A stretch of DNA of 64,000 bases from Nocardioides nematodiphilus (GCF_020216525.1 NZ_JAIWOY010000012.1:30074-94073), one strand, 5' to 3'. Shown: positions 27,683 through 37,089, counted from the stretch's first letter. A program made the numbers and translations. The notes: generated from the letters alone by a model not told the origin.

Positions 27683-28851
27683 TGCGGCTCGACTACCTGA
27701 CGATCTTCCCGGACTACCTCGCGCCGCTGCAGCTCTCGCTCCCGGGCAAGGCGGTCGCGTCCGGACTGCTCGAGATCCACGTCCACGACCTGCGCGACTG
27801 GACCCGCGACAAGCACCGTACGGTCGACGACACGCCCTACGGGGGCGGCGCCGGGATGGTGATGAAGCCCGAGCCGTACGGCGAGGCCTTCGACGAGCTC
27901 GGCCTCGACGAGCGCACCACCGTCATCGTGACGACCCCGAGCGGTGAGCCGTTCAGCCAGGCGCTCGCCCGAGAGCTGTCCGGCCGCGAGCGCCTGATGT
28001 TCCTCGTCGGCCGCTACGAGGGCATCGACCAGCGCGTCATCGACCACGCCCGCGAGCGCACCGAGGTCCGCGAGATCAGCCTCGGCGACTACGTCCTGAA
28101 CGGCGGCGAGGTGGCCGCGCTGGCGATCACCGAGGCCGTGGTCCGGCTGCTGCCCGGGTTCATGGGCAACGCCGCCTCCCTCGTCGAGGAGTCCCACGAG
28201 GACGGCCTGCTCGAGTACCCGGTCTACACCAAGCCGCAGGAGTGGCGCGGCCACCAGGTCCCGCCGGTGCTCCTGTCGGGCGACCACGGGAAGGTCGCCG
28301 CCTGGCGCCGCCAGCAGCAGCTCGAGCGGACCGCCGAGCGTCGCCCAGATCTGCTCCATGCCAGCGCCACCGCGACCGAGTGGACGATCGAGCCCGCCGT
28401 GCGCGGTGACGGGCCCGAGCTGCTCACCCTCCAGCGTGCCTGCTGGGTCCAGGAGGCGATCGCCAACGACGACCTCGCCATCCCGGCCCTGCACGAGACG
28501 CTCGCCGAGGTCGAGGCCGGGTTGGGGGAGTGGGACACCTACGTCGTCCGCTCCGGCGGCCGGCTCATCGGCTCCGTCCGCGGCAGGATCTGCCCGAGCG
28601 ACGGCACGGTCTGGCAGATCGGCCGGCTGATGGTCGCCCCGGACCTCCAAGGCCGCGGCCTGGGCCGGGTTCTGCTCGGTCACATCGAGCGGATCGCCCC
28701 TGCCGCGGTCCGCGAGCTGCAGCTCTTCACCGGGGCGCGCAGCACGCGCAACCTCACGACGTACAAGAAGGCGGGCTACCGGCCCGTGGCGGGGGCGGAG
28801 CCGCTGCCCGGCGCGGTCCTGCTCAGCAAGCCCGTACGCAAGCGGGGATGA
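27682..28851 (+). CDS. trmD: tRNA (guanine-N1)-methyltransferase TrmD fused to a GNAT acetyltransferase
   Basis: TrmD methylates G37 N1 in tRNAs and prevents +1 frameshifting. Residues 1 to about 230 are a complete Trm[33 protein letters not shown], the knot loops [11 protein letters not shown] and [13 protein letters not shown], and [17 protein letters not shown]. The frame then continues without stop into a second domain (about 235-389) with GNAT features: [22 protein letters not shown] holds the Q-x-x-G-x-G acetyl-CoA loop, followed by [10 protein letters not shown]. At 389 residues it is about 150 longer than a plain TrmD. The acetyl acceptor is unknown. The gene overlaps rimM by 1 nt. 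Confidence 0.95.
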   Translation: MRLDYLTIFPDYLAPLQLSLPGKAVASGLLEIHVHDLRDWTRDKHRTVDDTPYGGGAGMVMKPEPYGEAFDELGLDERTTVIVTTPSGEPFSQALARELSGRERLMFLVGRYEGIDQRVIDHARERTEVREISLGDYVLNGGEVAALAITEAVVRLLPGFMGNAASLVEESHEDGLLEYPVYTKPQEWRGHQVPPVLLSGDHGKVAAWRRQQQLERTAERRPDLLHASATATEWTIEPAVRGDGPELLTLQRACWVQEAIANDDLAIPALHETLAEVEAGLGEWDTYVVRSGGRLIGSVRGRICPSDGTVWQIGRLMVAPDLQGRGLGRVLLGHIERIAPAAVRELQLFTGARSTRNLTTYKKAGYRPVAGAEPLPGAVLLSKPVRKRG

Positions 28852-28870
28852 TTTCCGCAGGCGTGCGCGC

Positions 28871-28959
28871 CTGTGGCAGACTCCTGCCTTGGTCCACGTC
28901 GGCCGAAGGATCGCTCCGGAGAACACGAGCGGAGGATCTGCGACGGGCTTCTGCCACAG
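28871..28959 (+). promoter_or_regulatory. candidate structured rplS leader
   Basis: The 201-nt trmD-rplS gap contains CTGTGGCAGA (28871-28880) and its exact complement TCTGCCACAG (28950-28959), a 10-bp pairing that would close a 69-nt internal region holding smaller complementary segments (for example GCTC and GAGC). Ribosomal protein operons often have autoregulatory leaders, and this one precedes rplS. A TTTCCG/CAGACT promoter-like pair overlaps the left arm, so the arm would be transcribed only by read-through from trmD. No named leader family is claimed. Confidence 0.4.
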
Positions 28960-29052
28960 GGGGAGCCTGACGCCGCCGGCCTGCTCGACGAGGACCATCA
29001 ACTCGAGATCCGAACACCCGCGGCCGACCTGTGGCATTCGCGAGGAGCAACC

Positions 29053-29403
29053 ATGAGCAACCTGCTTGCCGAGATCGGCAACGTCAACAAGCGCGCCGAC
29101 CTCCCCGACTTCAAGGCCGGCGACACGGTCAAGGTCCACGTCAAGGTCATCGAGGGCTCGCGCTCCCGTGTCCAGGTCTTCCAGGGCGTCGTGATCCGCA
29201 TCCACGGTGCCGGCATCGGCCGCACCTTCACCGTCCGCAAGGTCTCCTTCTCCGTCGGCGTCGAGCGCACCTTCCCGCTGCACTCCCCGATCTTCGAGCA
29301 GATCGAGGTCGTCAGCCGCGGTGACGTGCGTCGTGCCAAGCTGTACTACCTGCGCAACCTGCGCGGTAAGAAGGCGAAGATCAAGGAGCGCCGCGAGGCG
29401 TGA
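29053..29403 (+). CDS. rplS: 50S ribosomal protein L19
   Basis: The 116-residue protein has the L19 core [22 protein letters not shown] (two parts: [12 protein letters not shown] and [10 protein letters not shown]), [31 protein letters not shown] and the C-terminal [20 protein letters not shown]. It is located at the 30S-50S interface. GAGGAG lies 7-12 nt before the ATG, which rules out in-frame starts upstream at 28873. It sits between trmD and lepB, as in most actinobacteria. Confidence 0.97.
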   Translation: MSNLLAEIGNVNKRADLPDFKAGDTVKVHVKVIEGSRSRVQVFQGVVIRIHGAGIGRTFTVRKVSFSVGVERTFPLHSPIFEQIEVVSRGDVRRAKLYYLRNLRGKKAKIKERREA

Positions 29404-29496
29404 AACGTCGCGGCGGTCCGAACGGCGACGCGAAGCAACGCCGGATCTGACCTTGCCGAGGCCTGATCTTCACCTCGGAGCCTCTAGGCTCTGCGC

Positions 29497-30348
29497 GTGA
29501 CTTCCGAAGACCGCGATCTCTCCATCTTCCTCGACGAGGAGCCGGAGGGGTCGCGGTCTTCTGCTTCCCCCGAGGAGGGCGGCGAGCGCGGCGCCAAGCA
29601 CGCCGGTCGCAAGAGCCACGGCCTGCCGGTGTGGCAGGAGTCGATCCTGCTGCTCGTCCTGGCCGTGCTCATCGCGATCGTGATCAAGTCGTTCTTCGTC
29701 CAGGCGTTCTACATCCCCTCGGCGTCGATGGAGCCGGGCCTGCAGGGCGGCCCCGGTGTCGCGGTCGACGATCGGGTGCTGGTGGAGAAGCCGTCGTACT
29801 GGGGCGGCGGCGAGCCGCGCCGCGGCGACATCGTGGTCTTCTCCGACCCGGGCGGCTGGCTCACCGGTGAGGAGGACAGCCAGGCGACCGGCGTCGTCTC
29901 GAAGGTGCTCTCCCGCGTCGGGCTCGTGCCGACCGGCGGCCACCTGGTCAAGCGTGTGATCGGCGTCGCCGGTGACGTCATCTCGGTGAACAACAAGGGC
30001 CAGATCACGGTCAACGGGCATGCGCTCGACGAGTCCTCCTACGCGCGCCCGGCCGAGCACGCCTGCGGCACCGCCGACCCCGGCACCTGCTACGGCCCGA
30101 TGCCGAACGTCAAGCACTGGACAGCCGGACCGGTCCCCGACGGCTACCTGTTCGTGATGGGCGACAACCGCAACAACTCCGCCGACTCCAGCTACCACCT
30201 GTGCACCAAGAACGAGACCGAGTGCTCCGACTCGCCGTGGGTGCCGGTCGACGACGTCGTCGGCAAGGTCGTCTCGCTGGTGTGGCCCGCCGGTCGCGCG
30301 CACATCATCCACCGCCCGGCCGACTTCGAGGACGTCCCCGCGCCATGA
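29497..30348 (+). CDS. lepB: signal peptidase I
   Basis: SPase I cleaves signal peptides of exported proteins on the outer face of the membrane. The 283-residue protein has a charged N-terminus, one membrane helix ([19 protein letters not shown], residues 49-67), then the nucleophile Ser in [10 protein letters not shown] (residue 77), the general base Lys in [11 protein letters not shown] (residue 152), and the [11 protein letters not shown] box. A long insertion between GDIVVF and LVKRV is usual for actinobacteria. A TAGGCT -10-like hexamer ends 6 nt before the GTG and no Shine-Dalgarno is present, so a leaderless mRNA is likely. The stop overlaps rnhB in ATGA. Confidence 0.96.
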   Translation: MTSEDRDLSIFLDEEPEGSRSSASPEEGGERGAKHAGRKSHGLPVWQESILLLVLAVLIAIVIKSFFVQAFYIPSASMEPGLQGGPGVAVDDRVLVEKPSYWGGGEPRRGDIVVFSDPGGWLTGEEDSQATGVVSKVLSRVGLVPTGGHLVKRVIGVAGDVISVNNKGQITVNGHALDESSYARPAEHACGTADPGTCYGPMPNVKHWTAGPVPDGYLFVMGDNRNNSADSSYHLCTKNETECSDSPWVPVDDVVGKVVSLVWPAGRAHIIHRPADFEDVPAP

Positions 30349-31073
30349 GCGTGGCGCCGTCGCTGCGCCACGAGCGCACGCTGCTCAAGTCGCTGGCCGC
30401 CGGCGGCGCCATCCACCTCGCCTGCGCCGACGAGGTCGGTCGTGGCGCGCTGTCCGGCCCGGTCAGCATCGGCATGGTGGTGATCTCGCTGGAGACGCGC
30501 ACGGCTCCGCAGGGCGTCCGGGACTCCAAGCTGCTCTCACCCGAGATGCGCGAGCGGCTCGCCCCGAAGGTGCGCCGCTGGGCGCTCTCGCACGCGGTGG
30601 GCCACGCCAGCCCCGGCGAGATCGACGCGTACGGGATCATGGCGGCGATGCGCCTCGCCGGGCATCGCGCTCTCGCCGCCCTGAGCGTGATGCCGGACGC
30701 GATCCTGCTCGACGGCAACCACGACTACCTCAGCGAGCCCGAGCAGGACGCGCTCTTCGGCGGCCCTCCGGTTGTCCCGGCGCTCCAGGACAGCGGCGTA
30801 CGGGTGCCGCCGGTGACCACGATGATCAAGGCCGACATGAAGTGCGCCGGCGTGGCGGGCGCCTCGATCCTGGCCAAGACCGCGCGGGACGCGCTGATGA
30901 TCCAGCTGCACGAGGAGTTCCCCGTGTACCTGTGGGCGGAGAACAAGGGCTATTCCGCGCCCGCGCACATCGCCGCGCTGGCAGCGCACGGCCCCTCGAT
31001 CCACCACCGTCGCTCCTGGAGCCTCCCCGGCGTCGGGGTGGACGTGGGGGAGCGCCTAGGATCGGCGTCATGA
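30345..31073 (+). CDS. rnhB: ribonuclease HII
   Basis: RNase HII nicks RNA-DNA hybrids and misincorporated ribonucleotides. The 242-residue protein has the family signature [16 protein letters not shown] (D and E of the active site plus the GRG motif, near residue 28), the second acidic segment [10 protein letters not shown] and the late [20 protein letters not shown]. The ATG overlaps the lepB stop by 4 nt. Its last four codons overlap a short open frame that starts ATG 31070. Confidence 0.95.
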   Translation: MSVAPSLRHERTLLKSLAAGGAIHLACADEVGRGALSGPVSIGMVVISLETRTAPQGVRDSKLLSPEMRERLAPKVRRWALSHAVGHASPGEIDAYGIMAAMRLAGHRALAALSVMPDAILLDGNHDYLSEPEQDALFGGPPVVPALQDSGVRVPPVTTMIKADMKCAGVAGASILAKTARDALMIQLHEEFPVYLWAENKGYSAPAHIAALAAHGPSIHHRRSWSLPGVGVDVGERLGSAS

Positions 31074-31146
31074 GCACCGTGCCCGTTCGCACTCACGACT
31101 CGCCTCCCTGCGGGCCTCGCTGCGCTCGTGTCCTCGGGAGGCTCGC

Positions 31147-31455
31147 ATGAGCGCGGAGGACCTCGAGCGGTACGAGACCGAGATGGAGCTGACCCTCTAC
31201 CGGGAGTACCGCGACGTGGTCGGCATCTTCAAGTACGTCGTCGAGACCGACCGGCGCTTCTACCTGTGCAACCAGGTGGACGTGAAGGCGCGCACCGAGC
31301 AGGGCGATGTCTTCTTCGAGGTCTCGATGAGCGACGCCTGGGTCTGGGACATGTACCGCCCCGCGCGCTTCGCCAAGAACGTCAAGGTGCTGACGTTCAA
31401 GGACGTCAACGTCGAGGAGCTCAGCCCCTCTGAGCTCGACCTGCCGAAGGACTGA
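31147..31455 (+). CDS. DUF2469 family protein
   Basis: This 102-residue protein (MSAEDLERYETEMELTLYREYRDVV, in two parts: MSAEDLERYETE and MELTLYREYRDVV) is the small acidic DUF2469 protein that follows rnhB in most actinobacteria. Its function is unknown. The rest reads FKYVVETDRRFYLCNQV and VSMSDAWVWDMYRPARF, with many aromatics but no known catalytic motif. GGGAGG lies 5 nt before the ATG. The 26-codon frame beginning at 31070 ends exactly in the ATGA of this start, which suggests coupling. Confidence 0.9.
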   Translation: MSAEDLERYETEMELTLYREYRDVVGIFKYVVETDRRFYLCNQVDVKARTEQGDVFFEVSMSDAWVWDMYRPARFAKNVKVLTFKDVNVEELSPSELDLPKD

Positions 31456-31631
31456 GGAGCGAGGCCGAGAGCCGAGCTTGCGAGCGCGCGCCGCCCGGAG
31501 GGCGGCACGCCTGAGGGACGAATAGCCCGAAAGGACTACCTTCGCGGGACGCAATGTCGTGCCGCCCCTGCCCGCTGCGACCTACGATCGGAGCGGTGAG
31601 CGCACTGCGCGCAGGGGGCGAGGAGCGGGCG

Positions 31632-32096
31632 ATGGCGAAGGTACGCGCGGGCGAGCGTGGGGCCGCGGCCGTCGAGTTCGCCCTGATCCTGTTCCCGCTG
31701 CTCCTGCTGGTCTTCGGGATCATCGCGTACGCCTACATGTTCAGCTTCCGCCAGGCGCTCTCGCAGGCTGCCTCCGAGGGGGCCCGCGCCGCGGTGGGCG
31801 CCTCGACGGCGACCCAGTCCACGGCAGCAGCGAAGACCGCTGTCGCCGGGGCGCTGTCGACCTACAACATGACCTGTGGCACCAACAACCTGAGCTGCGT
31901 CATCAGCTCGCCGTTCTCCGGGACGCTGGCCGGCAGCCCGACAGCGCCGGCTCCCACATGTCCCACGACGCACACCTGCGTCCAGGTCTACGTGACCTAC
32001 CCCTACCGCGCCCACTCGCTGCTGCCTACCATCCCGGGCTTCGGCTTCACGCTCCCCTCGAGCCTCTCATTCAGCTCCGTCGTGCAGGTGAGCTGA
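31632..32096 (+). CDS. TadE-like pseudopilin-related membrane protein
   Basis: TadE-type proteins resemble Flp pilins with a type III-like hydrophobic N-terminus. The 154-residue product begins MAKVRAGERGAAAVEFALILFPLLLLVFGI (two parts: MAKVRAGERGAAAVEFALI and LFPLLLLVFGI), with the G/AVEFAL processing-site motif, then a Ser/Thr-rich extracytoplasmic part with four cysteines. The ATG at 31632 has AGGAG at ideal spacing; an in-frame GTG at 31596 lies 7 nt after TACGAT and could give a longer leaderless product. The stop overlaps the next ATG (TGATG). No tadA, tadB or tadC is in the window. Confidence 0.85.
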   Translation: MAKVRAGERGAAAVEFALILFPLLLLVFGIIAYAYMFSFRQALSQAASEGARAAVGASTATQSTAAAKTAVAGALSTYNMTCGTNNLSCVISSPFSGTLAGSPTAPAPTCPTTHTCVQVYVTYPYRAHSLLPTIPGFGFTLPSSLSFSSVVQVS

Positions 32097-33829
32097 TGCG
32101 AGCAGCGCTGCGCCGGTGCGTCGGGCACCGACGGCAATGGGAGCAGCGGGGTGCCGTCGCGATCATGATGGCGCTCATCATCTGCTTCGTCGTGGTGCCC
32201 CTCGGTGCGTTCGCGGTCGACATCGGGATGCAGCGGATCGCGCGCCGCGACGTCCAGGCGATCGCGGACACCGCGGCTCTCGACGCGGGCCGCGCCCTCA
32301 GCGGCTGTGCCACCGTCGGAGGCGTCGCGCAGACCCAGGCTCAGATCGACTCCTGCCTCACCACGGCGGCGCAGACCAGCGCCCACCTCGACCAGGGCGC
32401 GATCGGCGCGGGAGCGCCGACCGTGGTCGCGAAGGCGGGGTACGTGGATCCGAGCGGCACCTGGGCCAGCGATCAGAGCCGGGGCTGCTCGGGCGCGTCG
32501 TCGGTGACCGGCTACGTCACCTATCCGATCCCCGCAGGCAAGACGGCCAACGCGGCTGTCGTGTCGGTGAGCAACAAGGTCGATTTCGGGCTGGCGAAGG
32601 CAATGGGTTTCAGCCAGGGCGGCGTGTGCCGGTCGTCGGTGTCCCAGGCCTCCGACCTGGCCTGTTTCCGGCTCGGCTCGTACGCGGTGAGCATCAACGC
32701 GGGGAACTCGACGGTGCTCGGACCACTGCTCGGTGCGCTCGGCTCCGGGATCAACACGAGCGCGCTGAGCTATGAGGGCCTGGCGTCGACCCAGCTGAGC
32801 GTCGCGGGACTCCAGACTGCGCTCGGCGCCGGCTCGTACGACCAGCTCCTGGCGACCCAGACCACGTTGTCAGGCTTCTACGTCGCCATGATCACCGCGC
32901 TCACCAACCAGGGTGACACGGCGGATGCCGCCGTGCTGAGCGCGCTCAAGGTGAAGCTCAGCGCAGCGACGGGCAGCACGCCGATCACCGTGGGGGACCT
33001 CCTCGGTGCCTCGCTGGGCGGCGGGTCGGCAGCCGGGCTCACCCTCAACGCGCTCGATCTCGTCGCCGGCGCGGCCGAGTTCGCGAACGGTACGAACTTC
33101 GTCTCGGTCCCCGGGCTCAACGTCAACCTGCCCGGCGTCGTCAACGCCACGACGACGCTCGCCATCATCGCGCACCCGAAGCTCGCATGCGGGCTGCCGA
33201 TGCAGGCGAGCGCGGACACGGCACAGGTCGGGCTCAAGGTGACGGCGTCCGTCTTGACGGCCCTGCCGAACATCCTGGGACTCGGCGTCTCCGCCGGTCC
33301 GATCACCCTCGACCTCAAGACAGCGCAGGGCCACGGGGTGCTCGCCTCGGTCTCCTGTGCGAGCACACCCACGTCGATGAAGGTGACGGTGGCCAACAAC
33401 CTCCTGCCGGCGAGGATCACCGTCCCGCTCACGGTGAGCGCCGGGCTCCTCGGCTCGATGAGCCTCACGGCCACGATCGACACCTCGCCGACGAGCCCCT
33501 CCTCCCAGACAGTCACGCTGACGCTGCCGGACAACGTCGCGACGCCGGTCGCGACGGGCGGCTCGACCAGCAACCTGAACCTGTCCACCGCGGCTGTCGC
33601 GATCTCCCCGGACGGCTCCACCGGTCTGCTCGGGCTGGTGGGGATCACCCTGACGTCCCTCACCGGCACCCTCACCAGTGCGACGATCCCGCTGATCGAG
33701 AGTGCGGTGATCACGCCGCTCCTGAGCAACCTGTCGAGCCTCCTCGAGAGCGCTCTGGGTCTCAGCCTCGCCGGCTCGGACGTGTATGCCGACTCCGTGG
33801 CGTGCGGATCACCGAAGCTCGTCGGCTGA
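32096..33829 (+). CDS. TadG-like (Flp pilus-assembly) surface protein
   Basis: The 577-residue protein starts with a basic segment and WEQRGAVAIMMALIICFVVVPLGAFAVDIGM (hydrophobic anchor near residues 20-45), then RRDVQAIADTAALDAGRALSG, the standard TadE/TadG-like N-terminus. The remaining 500 residues are Gly/Ala/Ser/Thr-rich, beta-prone and extracytoplasmic, with DLACFRLGSYAVSINAGNST (split: DLACFRLGSY, AVSINAGNST), several cysteines and long low-complexity stretches such as LTVSAGLLGSMSLTATIDTS. No von Willebrand A motif is evident. It is coupled to the TadE-like gene by a 1-nt overlap. A role in envelope attachment is likely but unproven. Confidence 0.82.
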   Translation: MRAALRRCVGHRRQWEQRGAVAIMMALIICFVVVPLGAFAVDIGMQRIARRDVQAIADTAALDAGRALSGCATVGGVAQTQAQIDSCLTTAAQTSAHLDQGAIGAGAPTVVAKAGYVDPSGTWASDQSRGCSGASSVTGYVTYPIPAGKTANAAVVSVSNKVDFGLAKAMGFSQGGVCRSSVSQASDLACFRLGSYAVSINAGNSTVLGPLLGALGSGINTSALSYEGLASTQLSVAGLQTALGAGSYDQLLATQTTLSGFYVAMITALTNQGDTADAAVLSALKVKLSAATGSTPITVGDLLGASLGGGSAAGLTLNALDLVAGAAEFANGTNFVSVPGLNVNLPGVVNATTTLAIIAHPKLACGLPMQASADTAQVGLKVTASVLTALPNILGLGVSAGPITLDLKTAQGHGVLASVSCASTPTSMKVTVANNLLPARITVPLTVSAGLLGSMSLTATIDTSPTSPSSQTVTLTLPDNVATPVATGGSTSNLNLSTAAVAISPDGSTGLLGLVGITLTSLTGTLTSATIPLIESAVITPLLSNLSSLLESALGLSLAGSDVYADSVACGSPKLVG

Positions 33830-33966
33830 CCCTTCGGTACGGATCCGGCCACTTCTCGTCCACAGAAGGCGCCCGGACGTGATTCTCCACAGCGCGTGAT
33901 CTGGCCGTCGCGCGCTGTCGGTCCATCGCCGGATGCTGATGCTCCGATCTCGGACGGAGGCATGCG

Positions 33967-34335
33967 ATGACGACGACAGCTGCGAGCAGGCAGGCGATGG
34001 GGCGCTACGGCGAGGCGGTCGCGGAGCGGCACCTCATCGGGCAGGGGTTGGTCGTGCTCGACCGCAACTGGCGCGGCGCCGCCGGCGAGATCGACCTCGT
34101 CCTGCGCGAGGGCGACACCCTGGTGATCTGCGAGGTGAAGACCCGCTACGACAACGCATACGGCACTCCGCACCAGGCGATCACGCCCGCCAAGCTCGAG
34201 CGACTCAAGCGGCTGGGCGCTGAGTGGATCGCCGCACGCGGTCTCGTCCCGCCCGAGACCCGGATCGACCTGGTCGCCATTCTGCGCCCGGACCGGGGAG
34301 CGGCTCACGTCGAGCACGTCCGAGGACTCTGCTGA
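33967..34335 (+). CDS. yraN: YraN/UPF0102 family endonuclease-fold protein
   Basis: The 122-residue protein shows the restriction-endonuclease-like core GEIDLVLREGDTLVICEVKTR (two parts: GEIDLVLREGDT and LVICEVKTR), with the D...E-x-K metal-site pattern, preceded by GRYGEAVAERHL. UPF0102 proteins neighbour rnhB, comM and dprA in many genomes; a role in processing DNA or Holliday junctions is suspected. GGAGG lies 8 nt before the ATG. Its stop overlaps the comM start by one base. Confidence 0.9.
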   Translation: MTTTAASRQAMGRYGEAVAERHLIGQGLVVLDRNWRGAAGEIDLVLREGDTLVICEVKTRYDNAYGTPHQAITPAKLERLKRLGAEWIAARGLVPPETRIDLVAILRPDRGAAHVEHVRGLC

Positions 34336-35918
34336 TGGCCGTCGCCACCGCGCACTGCGTCGCCCTCAGCGGCGCGGTGGGCCACCTTGTCGACGTCCAG
34401 GCGGACGTCTCGCCCGGCCAGGTCGGCACGACCCTGGTCGGGCGGGTCGACTCGGCGCTCAACGAGGGCCGCGACCGCGTCCGGATGGCCATCGAGAACT
34501 CCGATCTCGCGTGGGCCGGGACGACCAAGCGAGTCACGGTGCTCCTCTCGCCGGCGGACCTGCCCAAGTCGGGCGCACACTTCGATCTGGCGATCGCGGT
34601 CGCGATCCTCGCCGCCACCGGAGAGGTGGATCCGCGGGCCCTGGAGTCGACCGCGTTCATCGGCGAGCTCGCCCTGGACGGCGGCCTCCGGTCCGTGCAC
34701 GGGGTCCTGCCGATGGTGCTGGCCGCCTCCAAGCGCGAGATCCAGCATGTCTTCGTGCCCGAGCCCCAGGCCCGTGAGGCGTCGATGGTGCCTGGGATGA
34801 CCGTGCTGGGCCTGCGCTCACTACGGCAGGTGGTCGCCGCCCTCACCGACTCCGAGGTGCCCGAGGCTCCTCCCGTCCCGCCGCTGTCCGGTGGCCGCTT
34901 CCTCGCCTGGCGCGGCGCCGAGCGCCTCGAGGAGGTCGACATGGCCGACCTGGTCGGTCTCGAGGACGCGAAGTACGCGGTCGAGGTGGCGGCGGCGGGC
35001 GGCCACCACATGCTGCTGGACGGCCCCAAGGGCTGTGGGAAGACCTCGATCGCCGAGCGGATCCCGAGCATCATGCCCGACCTGACGACCTCGGAGTCGG
35101 TGGAGCTGACCGCGATCCGGTCCCTCGCCGGCGCCCTCGACCCTGCGCTGGGGATGGCCACCCGGCCGCCGTTCTCGGCGCCGCACCATGACGCCAGCAA
35201 GGCGTCGGTCGTCGGCGGGGGAAGCGGTCGGGTCCGGCCGGGCCTGATCAGCCTCGCGCACGGGGGAGTGCTGTTCATGGATGAGTTCCCGCTCTTCCGC
35301 ACCGACGTGATCGAGGCGCTCCGCGAGCCGCTCGAGAACGGCGACATCACGGTCGCGCGTGGTGAGGAGGCCGTGACGATGCCGGCGCGCAGCATGGTGG
35401 TCCTCGCAGCCAACCCGTGCGCCTGCGGCAACAGCACCGGCGGAAAGAGCCCCGAGTGCACCTGCACCCCGGTCCAACGCCGCGACTACGACCTGCGCAT
35501 GCGCGGCCCGATCGCGGATCGGATCGACGTCGTGCGGCACCTGACCGCGGCCCGTTTCACCTACGACCCGCTCGTGGTCCAGGAGACGAGCGCCGCGGTC
35601 CGCGAGCGGGTCACCGAGGCGCGGCGGCGGCAGGCGCTCCGCTATGCCGAGCACGACTGGCGGCTCAACGGCCAGGCACCGAGCGCGGCGCTGCGTGAGC
35701 GCTGGCCGATGACCCGCGAGGCCCAGAAGGCCGTCGACCACGAGATCGGGCAGGGCCGGCTCTCCCGACGTGGCGCGGTCAAGGTGCACCGGCTCGCGTG
35801 GACCGTCGCCGACCTGCGCGGCGCACCGATCCCGGGCACGTACGAAGCGAGCGTCGCCCTGTCGCTGCGACAGGGACATGCGCTCCCGACCGCGATCGTC
35901 TCGGAGCGGGCCGGATGA
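34335..35918 (+). CDS. comM: YifB/ComM family Mg-chelatase-like AAA+ ATPase
   Basis: ComM is an AAA+ helicase that promotes branch migration during integration of transforming DNA. The 527-residue protein has an N-terminal Lon-protease-like fold (FDLAIAVAILAATGEV, FIGELALDGGLRSVHG), Walker A GPKGCGKTS near residue 232, Walker B VLFMDEFPLF near 313, the cysteine cluster NPCACGNSTGGKSPECTC likely binding zinc, and the C-terminal SRRGAVKVHRLAWTVADL. It is fused into the yraN-comM-dprA operon by 1-nt and 4-nt overlaps. Confidence 0.95.
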   Translation: MAVATAHCVALSGAVGHLVDVQADVSPGQVGTTLVGRVDSALNEGRDRVRMAIENSDLAWAGTTKRVTVLLSPADLPKSGAHFDLAIAVAILAATGEVDPRALESTAFIGELALDGGLRSVHGVLPMVLAASKREIQHVFVPEPQAREASMVPGMTVLGLRSLRQVVAALTDSEVPEAPPVPPLSGGRFLAWRGAERLEEVDMADLVGLEDAKYAVEVAAAGGHHMLLDGPKGCGKTSIAERIPSIMPDLTTSESVELTAIRSLAGALDPALGMATRPPFSAPHHDASKASVVGGGSGRVRPGLISLAHGGVLFMDEFPLFRTDVIEALREPLENGDITVARGEEAVTMPARSMVVLAANPCACGNSTGGKSPECTCTPVQRRDYDLRMRGPIADRIDVVRHLTAARFTYDPLVVQETSAAVRERVTEARRRQALRYAEHDWRLNGQAPSAALRERWPMTREAQKAVDHEIGQGRLSRRGAVKVHRLAWTVADLRGAPIPGTYEASVALSLRQGHALPTAIVSERAG

Positions 35919-37075
35919 GCGCCACCGACGAGGAGCGGCTCGCCCGGCTGGCGCTCAGCCAGATCCTCGAGCCCGGGGACTTCCGCATCGCCGGTGTCAC
36001 GGCCCAGCTCGGCGGAGTCAGACTGCTCGAGCTGCTCCGCAGCGGCGAGCACGACGTGCCCAAGATCGACATCGCCGCGCGGCTCCGGACGGTGGACCCG
36101 GGCCGACAGCTCGAGATCGGCCAACGCAGCGGGATGCGCTACGTGGTCCCCGGCGACGACGAGTGGCCCGAGCAGATGGATCCGCTCGACGAGGTCACGC
36201 CCCTCTACGAGCGGACCGGCGCACCGATCGGGCTCTGGGTGCGCGGGCCGCTCAGCCTCTCCACCCTCACCCGGTCGGTGGCGATCGTGGGGGCCAGAGC
36301 GGCGACGACGTACGGCGCGGATATTGCCTCCGGCATCGCCGCCGACGTGGGCCGTGCCGGTTTCACAGTCGTCTCCGGCGGCGCATACGGCATCGACATC
36401 GCCGCGCACCGCGGAGCCCTCGCGGTCGGCACGCCGACCGTCTGCGTGGTGGCATGCGGTGCCGACCGGGTCTATCCGCCCAGCCATCGCCGCCTCTTCG
36501 ACATCCTGGCGCGCGACGGAGCGATCGTCTCGGAGCAGGCCCCGGGTGCCGCCCCCACCCGGCTGCGATTCCTGAGTCGCAACCGGCTGATCGCCGGCGC
36601 CGCACGCGGGACCGTCATCGTGGAGGCGAGTCGGCGCAGCGGCGCCCGGAACACGGCGACGTGGGCCACCCGTCTCAGCCGCGCGGTGATGGGCGTCCCG
36701 GGACCGGTCACGAGCGGCGCCTCCGAGGGCGTCCACCGGCTCATCCGCTCCGGCGAGGCGACCTTGGTGACGTGCGGGGAGGAGGTGCTGGAGATGGTCG
36801 GCGGGATGGGGGAGTACCTCGTCAACGAGGAGCCCGCGCCCACCCTGCCGCGCGACCAGGTCACCTTGAACGAGCAGCGGGTGCTCGACGCCATGCCCGC
36901 CGGCACCGGTGCCCGCATCGACGCGATCGCCGAGGCGAGCGGCATCAGCATCATCGTCGTCGAGAGCGCCCTGCGGGTGCTCGAGAGCCGTGGACTCGTC
37001 ACCTTGGCCGGCGACGGATGGCGACTGACCCCCGTCGCCCTCCAGACACCGGCGCTGCCGGTGGCTCAGGCCTAG
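35915..37075 (+). CDS. dprA: DNA-processing protein DprA
   Basis: DprA loads RecA onto incoming single-stranded DNA. The 386-residue protein carries the Rossmann-like SLOG domain: VAIVGARAATTYG (near residue 126), VSGGAYGIDIAAHRGAL, VACGADRVYPPSH, FLSRNRLIAGAARGTVIVEA, GVPGPVTSGASEGVHRLI, and a C-terminal winged-helix domain (EQRVLDAMPAG onward). The ATG overlaps the comM stop in ATGA. The whiG sigma-factor gene that follows dprA in Streptomyces is absent; a reverse-strand xerC follows. Confidence 0.95.
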   Translation: MSATDEERLARLALSQILEPGDFRIAGVTAQLGGVRLLELLRSGEHDVPKIDIAARLRTVDPGRQLEIGQRSGMRYVVPGDDEWPEQMDPLDEVTPLYERTGAPIGLWVRGPLSLSTLTRSVAIVGARAATTYGADIASGIAADVGRAGFTVVSGGAYGIDIAAHRGALAVGTPTVCVVACGADRVYPPSHRRLFDILARDGAIVSEQAPGAAPTRLRFLSRNRLIAGAARGTVIVEASRRSGARNTATWATRLSRAVMGVPGPVTSGASEGVHRLIRSGEATLVTCGEEVLEMVGGMGEYLVNEEPAPTLPRDQVTLNEQRVLDAMPAGTGARIDAIAEASGISIIVVESALRVLESRGLVTLAGDGWRLTPVALQTPALPVAQA

Positions 37076-37089
37076 GTGTCGGACGGTCG

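Noticed and set aside
28873..29052. Longer L19 start upstream of 29053
   Set aside because: Upstream codons show no L19 similarity, while the ATG at 29053 has GAGGAG at the right distance.
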